Shown in pieces: positions 24,825-33,383 of a stretch of DNA of 64,000 nt. Source of the DNA: Lachnospiraceae bacterium (GTDB taxonomy: Bacteria; Bacillota; Clostridia; Lachnospirales; Lachnospiraceae); the NCBI GenBank assembly GCA_017416465.1, contig JAFQCK010000131.1, positions 1 through 64,000 on the forward strand, given 5' to 3'. The first letter of the stretch is position 1, and each line of letters opens with the position of its first letter. Made by a program: the position numbers and the translations under genes. A model generated the notes under the pieces. It was given only the letters and a program-made list of their open reading frames with translations, made no database searches and was not told where the DNA came from.

Positions 24825-26498
24825 ATGTTAAAATATTATTTGCTGATTGGAGTTATTGTTTTTATAATGTTTTTATATAATTCCATTCAATTCAGAAAAA
24901 ATGAAAGAAAGAAACTGTTAGAACTTATAAAGAATAATTGGGGAAGCTTTAATAAAAGAGAGTATTCTTATGATGAATTAAAAAAGATTGCATATAATTA
25001 TTCAAAACTTTCAGGCTCAAAATTTTATATAGATGATATATCTTGGAATGATTTGGATATGGATTCTGTATATAAATTAATTAATAATACCTATTCTTCA
25101 TTAGGTGAGGAATATTTATACAGAATTTTAAGAATACCTGAATTTAATAAGGAGATTTTAGATGAAAGAGAAGAATTAATTGAAAAATTCTACAATAATG
25201 AAGATGAGGTAGTGAAACTACAGGAAATATTTGCAAAGCTAGGAAGAACTAAAAATATCTCTTTATCTGAGTTTATGGATAAATTAATAGATATAAAGAG
25301 AAAAAGTAATGTACTACATTATTTTTGTATATTATTATTTTTTGTATCAGCTACACTGTTGTTTGTACAGCCGGTAATTGGAATATTTGCATTTATGGGT
25401 GTTTTGATATTCAATATTGGTATGTACTATAAGAAAAAAAGAGATGTTGATAATTTCTTTATCTGTTTTAAATATTTAATTGATTTAATTGTTTGTACAG
25501 AAAATATAGTGAATAATAAATCTGAATTATTATTGAAATATAATAATGAATTAGAAAAAATCCTTAAAGAATTAAAGGGTATTAAGAAAAGAAGCTTTTT
25601 GATATCCATGAATGGTAATAATGGTTCACTCGGAGAAATTGTAATGGAATATATAAGAATGATATTCCATGTTGATATTATTAAGTTTAATAATATGACT
25701 GATATGGTTATAAGGAACAAATCAAATGTTAACGAATTATATGAAATTTTGGGTAAGATAGAAGCGTTAATGGCGGTTGCATCATTTAGAAAAGCGCTTG
25801 ATTACTATTGTGTTCCGGAATTTACGGATACTCTGAGTTTAACAACTTTGGAAATATTTCATCCGATGATTAGTAAGCCGGTTGCAAATGATTTATGTGA
25901 AGAAAGAAGCGTATTACTTACGGGTTCCAATGCATCCGGAAAATCAACATTTTTAAAGACAATAGCCATTAATGCTATATTGGCACAGACTATTAATACA
26001 TGTACTGCGAAAAAATATATTACAGGATTTTATAAAGTATATACTTCAATGTCTCTACGAGATGATTTGTTTAAGAATGACAGTTATTTTATGGTTGAAA
26101 TCAAATCACTTAAAAGAATCATTGATGCAATGGATGAAGATATACCGGTGCTTTGTTTTGTGGATGAAGTATTAAGAGGAACTAATACAATTGAAAGAAT
26201 TTCGGCATCATCATATATTTTAAAATATATTAGTGAGAGAAATGCACTTTGTTTTGCAGCAACTCATGATATTGAACTTACTAATATTTTAGAAGAAATA
26301 TATTCTAATTATCATTTTACTGAAAAAGTCGTAGAGGATGATGTAATATTTAATTATAAATTAAATAAAGGAAAAGCAACTTCAAAAAACGCAATAAAAT
26401 TGTTGAATATTATAGGATTTGATAAGGAAATTGTTGACAATGCAAAAAATATGGCAGACAATTTTATTAGAAATGGTGAATGGATTATTAATAACTAG
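24825..26498 (+). CDS. Membrane-anchored MutS-related ATPase
   Basis: 557 residues. An N-terminal membrane helix (residues about 2-18) and a hydrophobic hairpin at about 163-205 anchor it. A MutS core-like helical region follows, then the MutS ATPase with Walker A GSNASGKST (about residue 367) and Walker B VLCFVDEVLRGTN, plus ATHDIELT. It lacks the mismatch-recognition domain I and the MutS2 Smr domain. Membrane MutS-like proteins occur in many Clostridia and Bacteroidetes, and their substrate is unknown. GGAGG precedes the ATG. Confidence 0.85.
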   Translation: MLKYYLLIGVIVFIMFLYNSIQFRKNERKKLLELIKNNWGSFNKREYSYDELKKIAYNYSKLSGSKFYIDDISWNDLDMDSVYKLINNTYSSLGEEYLYRILRIPEFNKEILDEREELIEKFYNNEDEVVKLQEIFAKLGRTKNISLSEFMDKLIDIKRKSNVLHYFCILLFFVSATLLFVQPVIGIFAFMGVLIFNIGMYYKKKRDVDNFFICFKYLIDLIVCTENIVNNKSELLLKYNNELEKILKELKGIKKRSFLISMNGNNGSLGEIVMEYIRMIFHVDIIKFNNMTDMVIRNKSNVNELYEILGKIEALMAVASFRKALDYYCVPEFTDTLSLTTLEIFHPMISKPVANDLCEERSVLLTGSNASGKSTFLKTIAINAILAQTINTCTAKKYITGFYKVYTSMSLRDDLFKNDSYFMVEIKSLKRIIDAMDEDIPVLCFVDEVLRGTNTIERISASSYILKYISERNALCFAATHDIELTNILEEIYSNYHFTEKVVEDDVIFNYKLNKGKATSKNAIKLLNIIGFDKEIVDNAKNMADNFIRNGEWIINN

Positions 26499-26571
26499 AT
26501 TAAAATTTTATGCACAACATAAAGACTTTTAACATTTAATATATTAAATAATTCTATATGGGAAGATTTAT

Positions 26572-27465
26572 GTGGATAAAATAAGGAAAAAATTAAATAT
26601 TGATAATATTCATAGAGCAGGCATTACCGGAAAAAATATTGGAATAGCAATAATTGATACCGGAGTGTCTGCTCATATTGATTTAAAAGATAGTATAATA
26701 TGTTTTAAGGATTATGTTAATGGTAGAAAAAAATATTATGATGATAATGGGCATGGAACACATGTTGCGGGAATAATTAGTGGTAATGGAAGAAAGTCGG
26801 GTGGGAAGTATAAAGGTATTGCGCCGGATTCGAAATTAATTATTATAAAGTGTCTTGATTATAGGGGAAATGGAAGTATAAAAAGTGCTTTGGAAGGATT
26901 TGAATTTATTGAAAAAAATAAAGAAAATTATAATATCAAAATTCTAAATATTTCTTTAGGAACATCTACTGAAAAAAAAGAAGTTGATATGGAAACACTT
27001 ATAGATGGTGTTGAATATTTGTGGAGAAAAGGAATTATTGTTGTAGCTGCTGCAGGAAATAATGGACCTGATAAAGGCAGTATTACAGCCCCTGGATGCG
27101 CAAAAAGCATTATAACAGTTGGGTCGAGTGATATAATAAATAATAGAATGTCTAATGAATTTGATTTTTCGGGGAGAGGTCCAACTAAAGAATGTGTTGT
27201 AAAGCCTGAAATTGTATGTCCGGGTACAAATATTGTAAGTTGTGATGTGAATAAATTAAGCTATACGGTAAGAAGTGGAACATCAATGTCAGTTCCAATT
27301 GTTTCAGGAATTATAGCACTTACACTTGAAAAAAATCCGAATATTACAAATAAGCAAATAAAAAAATTATTATTTGATACCGCTATTGATTTAGAATTTG
27401 AAAAGTGTAGACAAGGATGGGGTTTAATTAATCCGGTTAAAATGATATTCGACAATAATCTATAA
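26572..27465 (+). CDS. Subtilisin-like serine protease (S8), cytoplasmic
   Basis: 297 residues with a GTG start behind GGGAAG. The catalytic triad is clear: Asp29 in IIDTGVSAH, His61 in NGHGTHVAG and Ser238 in SGTSMSVP, with oxyanion Asn163 in AAAGNNG. There is no signal peptide and almost no propeptide, so it is probably an intracellular protease of the Isp or AprX type. It follows the MutS-like gene by 73 bases. Confidence 0.93.
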   Translation: MDKIRKKLNIDNIHRAGITGKNIGIAIIDTGVSAHIDLKDSIICFKDYVNGRKKYYDDNGHGTHVAGIISGNGRKSGGKYKGIAPDSKLIIIKCLDYRGNGSIKSALEGFEFIEKNKENYNIKILNISLGTSTEKKEVDMETLIDGVEYLWRKGIIVVAAAGNNGPDKGSITAPGCAKSIITVGSSDIINNRMSNEFDFSGRGPTKECVVKPEIVCPGTNIVSCDVNKLSYTVRSGTSMSVPIVSGIIALTLEKNPNITNKQIKKLLFDTAIDLEFEKCRQGWGLINPVKMIFDNNL

Positions 27466-27513
27466 AAAAATGTATGTTATTGTAAAAATTTTGAAAAAAA
27501 ATTCCAAAATGAC

Positions 27514-27541
27514 TTGAACAAAATAAATTTTTGTGTAAAAT
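27514..27541 (+). promoter_or_regulatory. Promoter upstream of the SSB-like gene
   Basis: TTGAAC (27514-27519), a 16-base spacer and TAAAAT (27536-27541) resemble a sigma-A promoter; the leader would be about 100 bases. Confidence 0.5.
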
Positions 27542-27648
27542 GCTAATTATGGTGTGTGTAATTAATTCTAAAAATCAAAAAATTACATATACTTGTATAG
27601 ATAAAAAATGATTAAGAAACCGAAAGGTTACAGAAGGGAGAAAATACT

Positions 27649-28278
27649 ATGATTGATAAGGTGATTGAAAACAACCGAGTGAGTATTACAGGAGAGATTA
27701 TATCAGAGTTTCGATATAGTCATCAGGTTTTTGGAGAGGGGTTTTACACTGTAGATGTATCTGTTAACAGATTAAGTGATATGACAGATGTTATTCCTCT
27801 TATGGTATCAGAAAGACTGGTTGATGTGAGCCAGAGTTACGTAGGATGTCTTGTTGAGGCATCCGGGCAGTTTAGATCTTATAATAAGCATGATGGAACA
27901 AGGAATAAATTGATTTTATCAATTTTTGTGCGAGACTGGCAGATTGTTTCAGAAAATGAGGAATCCGGAAAGACTAATCAGATATTCCTTGATGGGTTTA
28001 TATGTAAGTCTCCTGTTTATAGAAAGACACCTCTTGGTAGAGAAATTTCTGATTTATTAATAGCTGTAAATCGTCCATATGGAAAGTCAGATTATATTCC
28101 ATGTATAGCATGGGGAAGAAATGCAAGATTTGCATCTAATTTTGAAGTGGGTAAGAGAATTCAAATTTGGGGAAGAGTCCAGAGTAGGGATTATATAAAG
28201 AAAGTTAATGAAACTGATACAGAAAAGCATACAGCTTATGAAGTATCAGTAAGTAAATTAGAGTATGTTACTGAATAA
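27649..28278 (+). CDS. SSB-like protein with two OB-type halves
   Basis: 209 residues. The C-terminal half (FLDGFICKSPVYRKTPLGRE, LIAVNRPYGKSDYIPCIAWG, GRVQSRDY) is a typical single-strand-binding OB fold. The N-terminal half (VSITGEIISEFRYSHQVFGE, VDVSVNRLS, CLVEASGQFRSY) has the same strand order, so the protein looks like an internal duplication. It lacks the acidic DDDIPF-type tail of housekeeping SSB. It is probably an accessory SSB. AGAAGGGAG precedes the ATG. Confidence 0.75.
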   Translation: MIDKVIENNRVSITGEIISEFRYSHQVFGEGFYTVDVSVNRLSDMTDVIPLMVSERLVDVSQSYVGCLVEASGQFRSYNKHDGTRNKLILSIFVRDWQIVSENEESGKTNQIFLDGFICKSPVYRKTPLGREISDLLIAVNRPYGKSDYIPCIAWGRNARFASNFEVGKRIQIWGRVQSRDYIKKVNETDTEKHTAYEVSVSKLEYVTE

Positions 28279-28323
28279 ATAATGGAAATTTTATTATGAC
28301 AATTCAGATATGAAAGGATTAAT

Positions 28324-28815
28324 ATGAATAGTGGATACGTACAGGTTTTCTGTGGAAATGGTGATGGTAAATCTTCAGCAGCAATTGGAAAGGGGATTTT
28401 AAGTGCCATTGACGGAAAAGATGTAATATTGGTTCAGTTTATGAAAGAAAAGAATGAAAACGAAACAAAGTTTTTTCAGAGACTTGAGCCGGAGATAAAG
28501 CTCTTTAGATTTGAAAAGAATGATATTAGTTTTAATGAACTATCAGAAGAAAGCAAAAAAGAAGAGATAACTAATATTAGAAATGGATTAAATTATGCTA
28601 AAAAGGCATTATCCATTGGAGAATGTGATGTGTTAATACTTGATGAAGTATTAGGTCTTGTTGATGAAGGGATTATCGAATGTAATGATTTGATTCCTAT
28701 TTTAGAAGCAAGAACAGAAGAGGTTACAGTTATTCTTACAGGGATAGTAATGCCGGAAGAGTTAAAAGATTATGTTGATGTTGTTTCTGAGATTGAGGCA
28801 CTGGTACAAAAGTAA
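28324..28815 (+). CDS. cobO: Corrinoid (cob(I)alamin) adenosyltransferase, CobO/BtuR family
   Basis: 163 residues. The P-loop GNGDGKSSAAIGKG (residues 11-24) and the second motif DVLILDEVLGLVD are those of CobO/BtuR enzymes, which transfer the adenosyl group of ATP to reduced corrinoids. No cobalamin pathway genes sit next to it, so it may serve salvage for B12 enzymes. The window also holds the B12-dependent MetH. The Shine-Dalgarno is GAAAGG. Confidence 0.9.
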   Translation: MNSGYVQVFCGNGDGKSSAAIGKGILSAIDGKDVILVQFMKEKNENETKFFQRLEPEIKLFRFEKNDISFNELSEESKKEEITNIRNGLNYAKKALSIGECDVLILDEVLGLVDEGIIECNDLIPILEARTEEVTVILTGIVMPEELKDYVDVVSEIEALVQK

Positions 28816-28895
28816 TATAACTGTTTAGCAGTAAACTAATTATTGACAATATATTTACCTGGTGATATTATTTACAGTATGAAATTCATACTTAT

Positions 28896-29065
28896 AAGGT
28901 AGAGGTTGCGTATTATATGAGTAATCTGATGGATATGGCAGGCATAGACGAAGTCAGAAGAAAGGCTGATACGCCGAAAGGGTATTTTCCTGTAGGAATA
29001 TTTCTTGGGCATATAGTTAATAACTATATGACTGTCATCTTTTGATAAAGATGGTGAGCTACTTT
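28896..29065 (+). promoter_or_regulatory. Lysine riboswitch (L box)
   Basis: The aptamer signature is clear: AGAGGTTGCG and ATGAGTAAT after the P1 strand, then GCTGATACGCCGAAAGGG, TTGGGCATA and ACTGTCATCTTTTGATAAAG. P1 forms between AAGGTAG (28896-28902) and CTACTTT (29059-29065). It precedes dapA, the first committed lysine gene. GAGCTA (29056-29061) repeats the 5' arm of the terminator, giving the antiterminator alternative. Confidence 0.92.
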
Positions 29066-29089
29066 CGTAAATTTTCACGAAGGAATTAT

Positions 29090-29120
29090 GAGCTAACCAT
29101 CAATTGGTTAGCTCTTTATT
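29090..29120 (+). terminator. Riboswitch-controlled terminator
   Basis: GAGCTAACC (29090-29098) pairs with GGTTAGCTC (29106-29114), followed by TTTATT. Lysine binding should favour this stem and stop dapA-dapB transcription. Confidence 0.88.
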
Positions 29121-29166
29121 GTTGGTAAGGAAAGTTTTAAATTTCTTTTACTTTATAAGAAGAATA

Positions 29167-29223
29167 AGTCTGAAAGAAATATATTAAAAAGGATAAGTGA
29201 GCCCATAACTTTCAGACTAGGGC
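29167..29223 (+). other. Hairpin with pseudoknot potential between riboswitch and dapA
   Basis: AGTCTGAAAG (29167-29176) pairs perfectly with CTTTCAGACT (29209-29218). GCCC in the loop (29201-29204) can pair with GGGC just outside (29220-29223), an H-type pseudoknot geometry. No T-run follows. Confidence 0.4.
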
Positions 29224-29283
29224 GTTTACACATTTTGATTTTTTTAGAATAAAATATATAAAGTGTGTATCACAGGTGATTAT

Positions 29284-30177
29284 ATGTCAATATTTACAGG
29301 TGCAGGTGTTGCAATAGTTACACCAATGAATAGTGATGGAAGTGTTAATTTTGAAAAACTTGGAGAGTTAATTGATTTTCAGATTGAAAATGAGACAGAT
29401 TGTATAGTTATATGCGGTACAACAGGAGAGGCGTCTACATTAACTCATGAGGAACATCTTGAATGTATAAAGTTTGCTGTTGAAAGAACTAATAAAAGAG
29501 TTCCGGTTGTAGCAGGAACAGGTTCAAACTGTACTGAAACAGCAGTTTATTTATCAACAGAGGCAGAGAAATATGGAGCAGACGGTTTATTAGTTGTAAC
29601 ACCATATTATAACAAAGCTACACAGAATGGGTTGGTAAAACATTTTACAACAATTGCTAATGCAGTTAATATTCCAATTATTCTTTACAATGTTCCGGGA
29701 CGTACAGGTTGTAATATTTTACCTGCAACAGTTGTTAAGATTGCTAAAGAAGCAAAGAATGTAGTGGCTATTAAAGAAGCAACAGGTAATATGTCACAGG
29801 TAGCAGAACTTGCATCATTAGTTAAAAAGAATGATTTAGAATTTGATATTTATTCAGGAAATGATGAGCAGATTGTACCTATCATGTCGTTAGGTGGAAA
29901 AGGTGTTATTTCAGTTCTTTCTAATGTAGCACCTAAACAGACTCATGATATAGTTGCTTCATATTTAGCAGGTGATGTTAAAAAGAGTCTTGATATGCAG
30001 TTAGAAGCAATAGAACTTATTAACAGTTTATTTATGGAAGTTAATCCAATTCCTGTAAAAGCAGCCCTTAATATTATGGGATATGAGGTTGGAAGTCTTA
30101 GAGCACCTCTTTCTGAGATGGAACCACAGAACCAGGAAAAATTAAAAGAAGCAATGAAAGCATATGGTTTAATTTAA
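29284..30177 (+). CDS. dapA: 4-hydroxy-tetrahydrodipicolinate synthase
   Basis: 297 residues from ATG 29284 (AGGTG seven bases upstream). It condenses pyruvate with aspartate semialdehyde. The Schiff-base Lys164 lies in AIKEATGNM, with GTTGEASTLT binding the substrate carboxylate and YNVPGRTG carrying the catalytic Tyr. It is coupled to dapB and controlled by the lysine riboswitch. The pathway feeds lysine, diaminopimelate for the wall and dipicolinate for spores. Confidence 0.97.
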   Translation: MSIFTGAGVAIVTPMNSDGSVNFEKLGELIDFQIENETDCIVICGTTGEASTLTHEEHLECIKFAVERTNKRVPVVAGTGSNCTETAVYLSTEAEKYGADGLLVVTPYYNKATQNGLVKHFTTIANAVNIPIILYNVPGRTGCNILPATVVKIAKEAKNVVAIKEATGNMSQVAELASLVKKNDLEFDIYSGNDEQIVPIMSLGGKGVISVLSNVAPKQTHDIVASYLAGDVKKSLDMQLEAIELINSLFMEVNPIPVKAALNIMGYEVGSLRAPLSEMEPQNQEKLKEAMKAYGLI

Positions 30178-30195
30178 TTAGAAAGGATATTCTAT

Positions 30196-30951
30196 ATGAT
30201 AAATATTATAATACACGGATGTAATGGTAAGGTGGGTCAGGTTATTTCAGGGCTTGCTAAAGAAGATGACAGTATCAATGTCGTTGCAGGTATTGATGTT
30301 GTAGATAATGGAAATAACGACTATCCTGTATATACAAATATTGATGAATGTGATGTAGAAGCTGATGTTGTAATAGATTTTTCTATTGCTAAAGCAGTTG
30401 ATAAATTAATTGATTTTTGTAGAAATCGTAAATTACCTGTTGTACTTTGCACAACAGGTTTATCAGAAGAACAGATTTTTGCTATCAGAGATTTAAGCAG
30501 AGAAGTTCCTGTACTTAGAAGTGGCAATATGTCTCTTGGAATTAATACAGTAATGAAGATGCTTAAGAATATTACAAAAACACTTGCAGATGCAGGGTAT
30601 GATATTGAGATAGTTGAAAAGCATCATAATCAGAAGGTTGATGCTCCAAGCGGAACAGCTTTAATGCTTGCAGACACAATTAATGAAGAGATGAATTGTG
30701 AATATGAATATAAGTATGACAGAAGTACTGTTAGAGAAAAACGTTCTAAAAAAGAAATTGGAATTTCTGCTGTAAGAGGCGGTACTATTGTTGGTGACCA
30801 TGATGTAATTTTTGCAGGTCCTGATGAAGTTATTCAGATTACACACAGAGCTTATTCTAAAGGTGTATTTGCTAAAGGTGCAATTGAAGCTGCAAAATTT
30901 TTAGCTGCAAAAGAAACAGGTCTTTATGATATGAGTGATGTGTTAGGCTAA
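30196..30951 (+). CDS. dapB: 4-hydroxy-tetrahydrodipicolinate reductase
   Basis: 251 residues. The nucleotide-binding loop is GCNGKVGQVI and the catalytic and substrate motif is VEKHHNQKVDAPSGTA. It reduces the DapA product with NAD(P)H. The gene lies 18 bases after dapA with GAAAGGA ahead of the start, and a terminator-like stem follows. Confidence 0.97.
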   Translation: MINIIIHGCNGKVGQVISGLAKEDDSINVVAGIDVVDNGNNDYPVYTNIDECDVEADVVIDFSIAKAVDKLIDFCRNRKLPVVLCTTGLSEEQIFAIRDLSREVPVLRSGNMSLGINTVMKMLKNITKTLADAGYDIEIVEKHHNQKVDAPSGTALMLADTINEEMNCEYEYKYDRSTVREKRSKKEIGISAVRGGTIVGDHDVIFAGPDEVIQITHRAYSKGVFAKGAIEAAKFLAAKETGLYDMSDVLG

Positions 30952-30987
30952 TTTTGGAAATTTTTTCATAAACATATTTTGAATTAT

Positions 30988-31055
30988 AAGTCTCCTTAAA
31001 GGTTATATTAGTAGTAGAGATATTTCTCACGATATAACAATAAGGAGGCTTTTTG
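30988..31055 (+). terminator. Long stem after dapB holding the next gene's Shine-Dalgarno
   Basis: AAGTCTCCTTA (30988-30998) pairs with TAAGGAGGCTT (31041-31051, one mismatch), then a T-run; GTTATAT (31002-31008) pairs with ATATAAC (31032-31038) inside. It works as a dapB terminator. The 3' arm also contains AAGGAGG, the only good ribosome binding site before the lipoprotein, 14 bases from its ATG. Confidence 0.75.
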
Positions 31056-31062
31056 TATAATT

Positions 31063-31476
31063 ATGAAGAAAATTAAAAAAATTATGGTAACAGTTTTAGC
31101 GGCAACATTTATGTTAGCAGCAACAGCATGTGGAACAGATGATAAAACAAATAATAATGATACTTATGAAAATACAGATAATACAGGTGATAACAAAAAT
31201 GATGAAAATGCTGTTAATAATAATTCAAGATCAAATAGTAGAAATAACTCAAATACCGGTAATAATGAAAGTACAGGAAATAATGATGGTATGGTAGAAG
31301 ACATTGGTGAAGGTGTCGTTAACGGTGTGGAAGATATGGGAAGAGGAATTGTAAATGGTGTAGAGAATGTCGGAGAAGGTATTAAAAATGGTGTAGAAGA
31401 TATTGGTAATGATAGTACAGAAAAAAATAATAACAAAGAAAATAAAAATGTAAATGATGTAACGGCAGGAAGATAA
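31063..31476 (+). CDS. Asn-rich lipoprotein with 11-residue repeats
   Basis: 137 residues. A lipoprotein signal peptide ends at ATAC with Cys23 as the lipidated residue. The next 50 residues are mostly Asn, Ser, Thr and Asp. Three tandem units follow: DIGEGVVNGVE (80-90), DMGRGIVNGVE (91-101) and NVGEGIKNGVE (102-112), then DIG. The 11-residue period with regular Gly and Val suggests an amphipathic or membrane-interacting helix. The tail is again Asn/Lys-rich. No family is assigned. lgt, the enzyme that would lipidate it, is the convergent neighbour. Confidence 0.85.
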   Translation: MKKIKKIMVTVLAATFMLAATACGTDDKTNNNDTYENTDNTGDNKNDENAVNNNSRSNSRNNSNTGNNESTGNNDGMVEDIGEGVVNGVEDMGRGIVNGVENVGEGIKNGVEDIGNDSTEKNNNKENKNVNDVTAGR

Positions 31477-31494
31477 AGTTTAATCTTGTTATAT

Positions 31495-31540
31495 ATAAAA
31501 AAGTCAGCAAAAATGCATTAAAGCAAAAGGCTGACTTTTT
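31495..31540. terminator. Bidirectional terminator between lipoprotein and lgt
   Basis: AAGTCAGC (31501-31508) pairs with GCTGACTT (31530-31537), flanked by an A-run on the left and a T-run on the right, so it serves both convergent genes. Confidence 0.88.
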
Positions 31541-31545
31541 TAAAT

Positions 31546-32328
31546 TCAATTAGTAGTATTTTTTGTTTTTCGAAATATTAAATAAATTCCAATTGGAATA
31601 AGTAAAAGGCTAATCCACTGTGAAGTTGATACTCCGAATAATATACCTCTTTCAACATCACCTCTTAAAAATTCAACTGAAAATCTAATAATAGAATAAC
31701 ATATCAAATATATTCCAAGAATTGTTCCGGGTTTTCTTATTTTTCTGGCAAAATAAAATAAAAAGAAGAACAGTAAAAGGTTAATAAATGCTTCTAATAA
31801 CTGGACAGGAAAACGTTCACATGCATTTAATCCTTCGACAAATTCATTCTCAGGGAATTGTACCGCAAACTTTCCGTGATATTCTATTCCGTAGCAACAA
31901 CCACCTAAAAAGCAACCTATACGACCAAAAGAGTGAACTAATGGGATAACAGGTGAAATGATATTGATTAAGGAACCAAAATCTACCTTAAACCATTTGC
32001 AATAGAATAAATATGCTAATAGTGCTCCAATTAATCCACCATAGAATACATATCCGCCAAATAGATACATAATAGTTTCTAAAATGTGAGTTTTGCAAAA
32101 ATCAAAATGTTTGATTACGTCAGGTATAACTGTAATCATAAATACAAGCTTTGCTCCGACGATAATACCTATGCCGGCTAAGATTGTAGATAAAAGAATG
32201 TCAATTTTTTCTATGTTATATTTCTTTGCAGTAAACATAGCAATAATTGTACCAAGTAATAATCCTAAAAAAATTAAGCTTCCATAGGCCGGAAGCATTA
32301 TAGGACCTATATTAAAAATTGGATTCAT
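31546..32328 (-). CDS. lgt: Prolipoprotein diacylglyceryl transferase
   Basis: 260 residues, about seven membrane helices. The hallmark HSFGRIGCFLGGCCYG is present, as are the FYGGLIGA loop and the C-terminal RFSVEFLRGD. Lgt attaches diacylglycerol from phosphatidylglycerol to the lipobox Cys of prolipoproteins. It is transcribed against the flow, divergent from the amidase gene. Confidence 0.95.
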   Translation of the reverse strand: MNPIFNIGPIMLPAYGSLIFLGLLLGTIIAMFTAKKYNIEKIDILLSTILAGIGIIVGAKLVFMITVIPDVIKHFDFCKTHILETIMYLFGGYVFYGGLIGALLAYLFYCKWFKVDFGSLINIISPVIPLVHSFGRIGCFLGGCCYGIEYHGKFAVQFPENEFVEGLNACERFPVQLLEAFINLLLFFFLFYFARKIRKPGTILGIYLICYSIIRFSVEFLRGDVERGILFGVSTSQWISLLLIPIGIYLIFRKTKNTTN

Positions 32329-32502
32329 AGTTAGTCTCCATTCGATTTAAAAATAATATTTATTAAAATTTAAAACTTTTCTGATTTTAGCATATATATA
32401 TTTTAATGTCAAAATATAAGATGAAATATTTTGATAATAGTGTCGTTTTAAATTTATCTGAATAGTATAATACAGAAGAAATATATATTTAAGAGGTAAA
32501 AA

Positions 32503-33282
32503 ATGGCATATACAGTTATTCTTGATGCAGGTCATGGAGGAGAGGATTTTGGAGCAACTTATAATGGCAGAAAAGAAAAAGATGATGTTTTAAGACTGGT
32601 AAAAAGAGTAGGAGAAATTTTGGAAGAAAATTGTGTGAATGTTGAATATACAAGAACAACTGATATATATAATACGCCTTTTGAAAAAGCACAGATTGGC
32701 AATAATTCGGGAGCAGATTTTTTTGTTTCAATTCATAGAAATGCATATTTTACACCTAATACAACTAAAGGTGTGGAAACCTTAGTGTTTAATGACGAAG
32801 GTATTAAGGCGAGGATGGCAAGAAATATTAACAGAAGACTTGCAGATGTGGGATTTGTTAATCGTGGCGTAGTGAACAGACCTAATCTTGTAGTATTAAA
32901 AAGAACAAAAATGCCTGCAATATTGATAGAAGCAGGTTTCATAGACAGTGACGAAGATAATGCATTATTTGATGAAAATTTTGAAGAAATTGCTAATGCG
33001 ATTGCACAAGGAATAATAGAGACGATTGGTGGTGGATGTAATAATAACAATAATAATGGAAATACATCAAAATTATACAGGGTGCAGGTGGGAGCGTTTA
33101 GAGAAAGAAAAAATGCGGATGATTTGCTTATGGATTTAAGAAGAGAGGGATTTCCGGCATTTATTATTCTTGAAAACGGTATATATAAGGTTCAGGCAGG
33201 AGCCTTTGCGGTACTTGATAATGCAGTTAAAATGGAAGAAAGACTTAGAAATACAGGCTATGATACATTTATAACTACTTGA
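32503..33282 (+). CDS. N-acetylmuramoyl-L-alanine amidase with SPOR domain, CwlC-like
   Basis: 259 residues. An amidase_3 domain (zinc ligand His11 in DAGHGGEDFG, the SIHRNA motif, catalytic Glu in ILIEAGFIDS) covers about 1-175. A poly-Asn linker (about 181-190) follows, then a SPOR domain (YRVQVGAFRERKNADDLL, then GIYKVQAGAFAVLDNAVKM). There is no signal peptide. B. subtilis CwlC has the same plan and lyses the mother cell late in sporulation, so that role is plausible. TATAAT at 32466 is a possible -10. The third-family repeat core starts four bases after the stop. Confidence 0.9.
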   Translation: MAYTVILDAGHGGEDFGATYNGRKEKDDVLRLVKRVGEILEENCVNVEYTRTTDIYNTPFEKAQIGNNSGADFFVSIHRNAYFTPNTTKGVETLVFNDEGIKARMARNINRRLADVGFVNRGVVNRPNLVVLKRTKMPAILIEAGFIDSDEDNALFDENFEEIANAIAQGIIETIGGGCNNNNNNGNTSKLYRVQVGAFRERKNADDLLMDLRREGFPAFIILENGIYKVQAGAFAVLDNAVKMEERLRNTGYDTFITT

Positions 33283-33285
33283 TAG

Positions 33286-33300
33286 GGCTCTGAACAGTTA
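33286..33300. repeat. GGCTCTGAACAGTTA repeat, copy 2 (single arm)
   Basis: The 15-base core follows the amidase stop codon by three bases. No partner arm is seen nearby, so only the right end of the element remains, or the unit is a half copy. Confidence 0.65.
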
Positions 33301-33383
33301 CCTTTATATTTATTTTAGTAGAAAAAAAATAAATAAGGTTGTATAATAGGTGTATTGTATTTTTTTAGAATAGAGGAATTGAA

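Noticed and set aside
28917-29045. 42-codon ATG frame before dapA
   Set aside because: It lies wholly inside the lysine riboswitch aptamer, whose conserved segments explain the sequence; there is no ribosome binding site.
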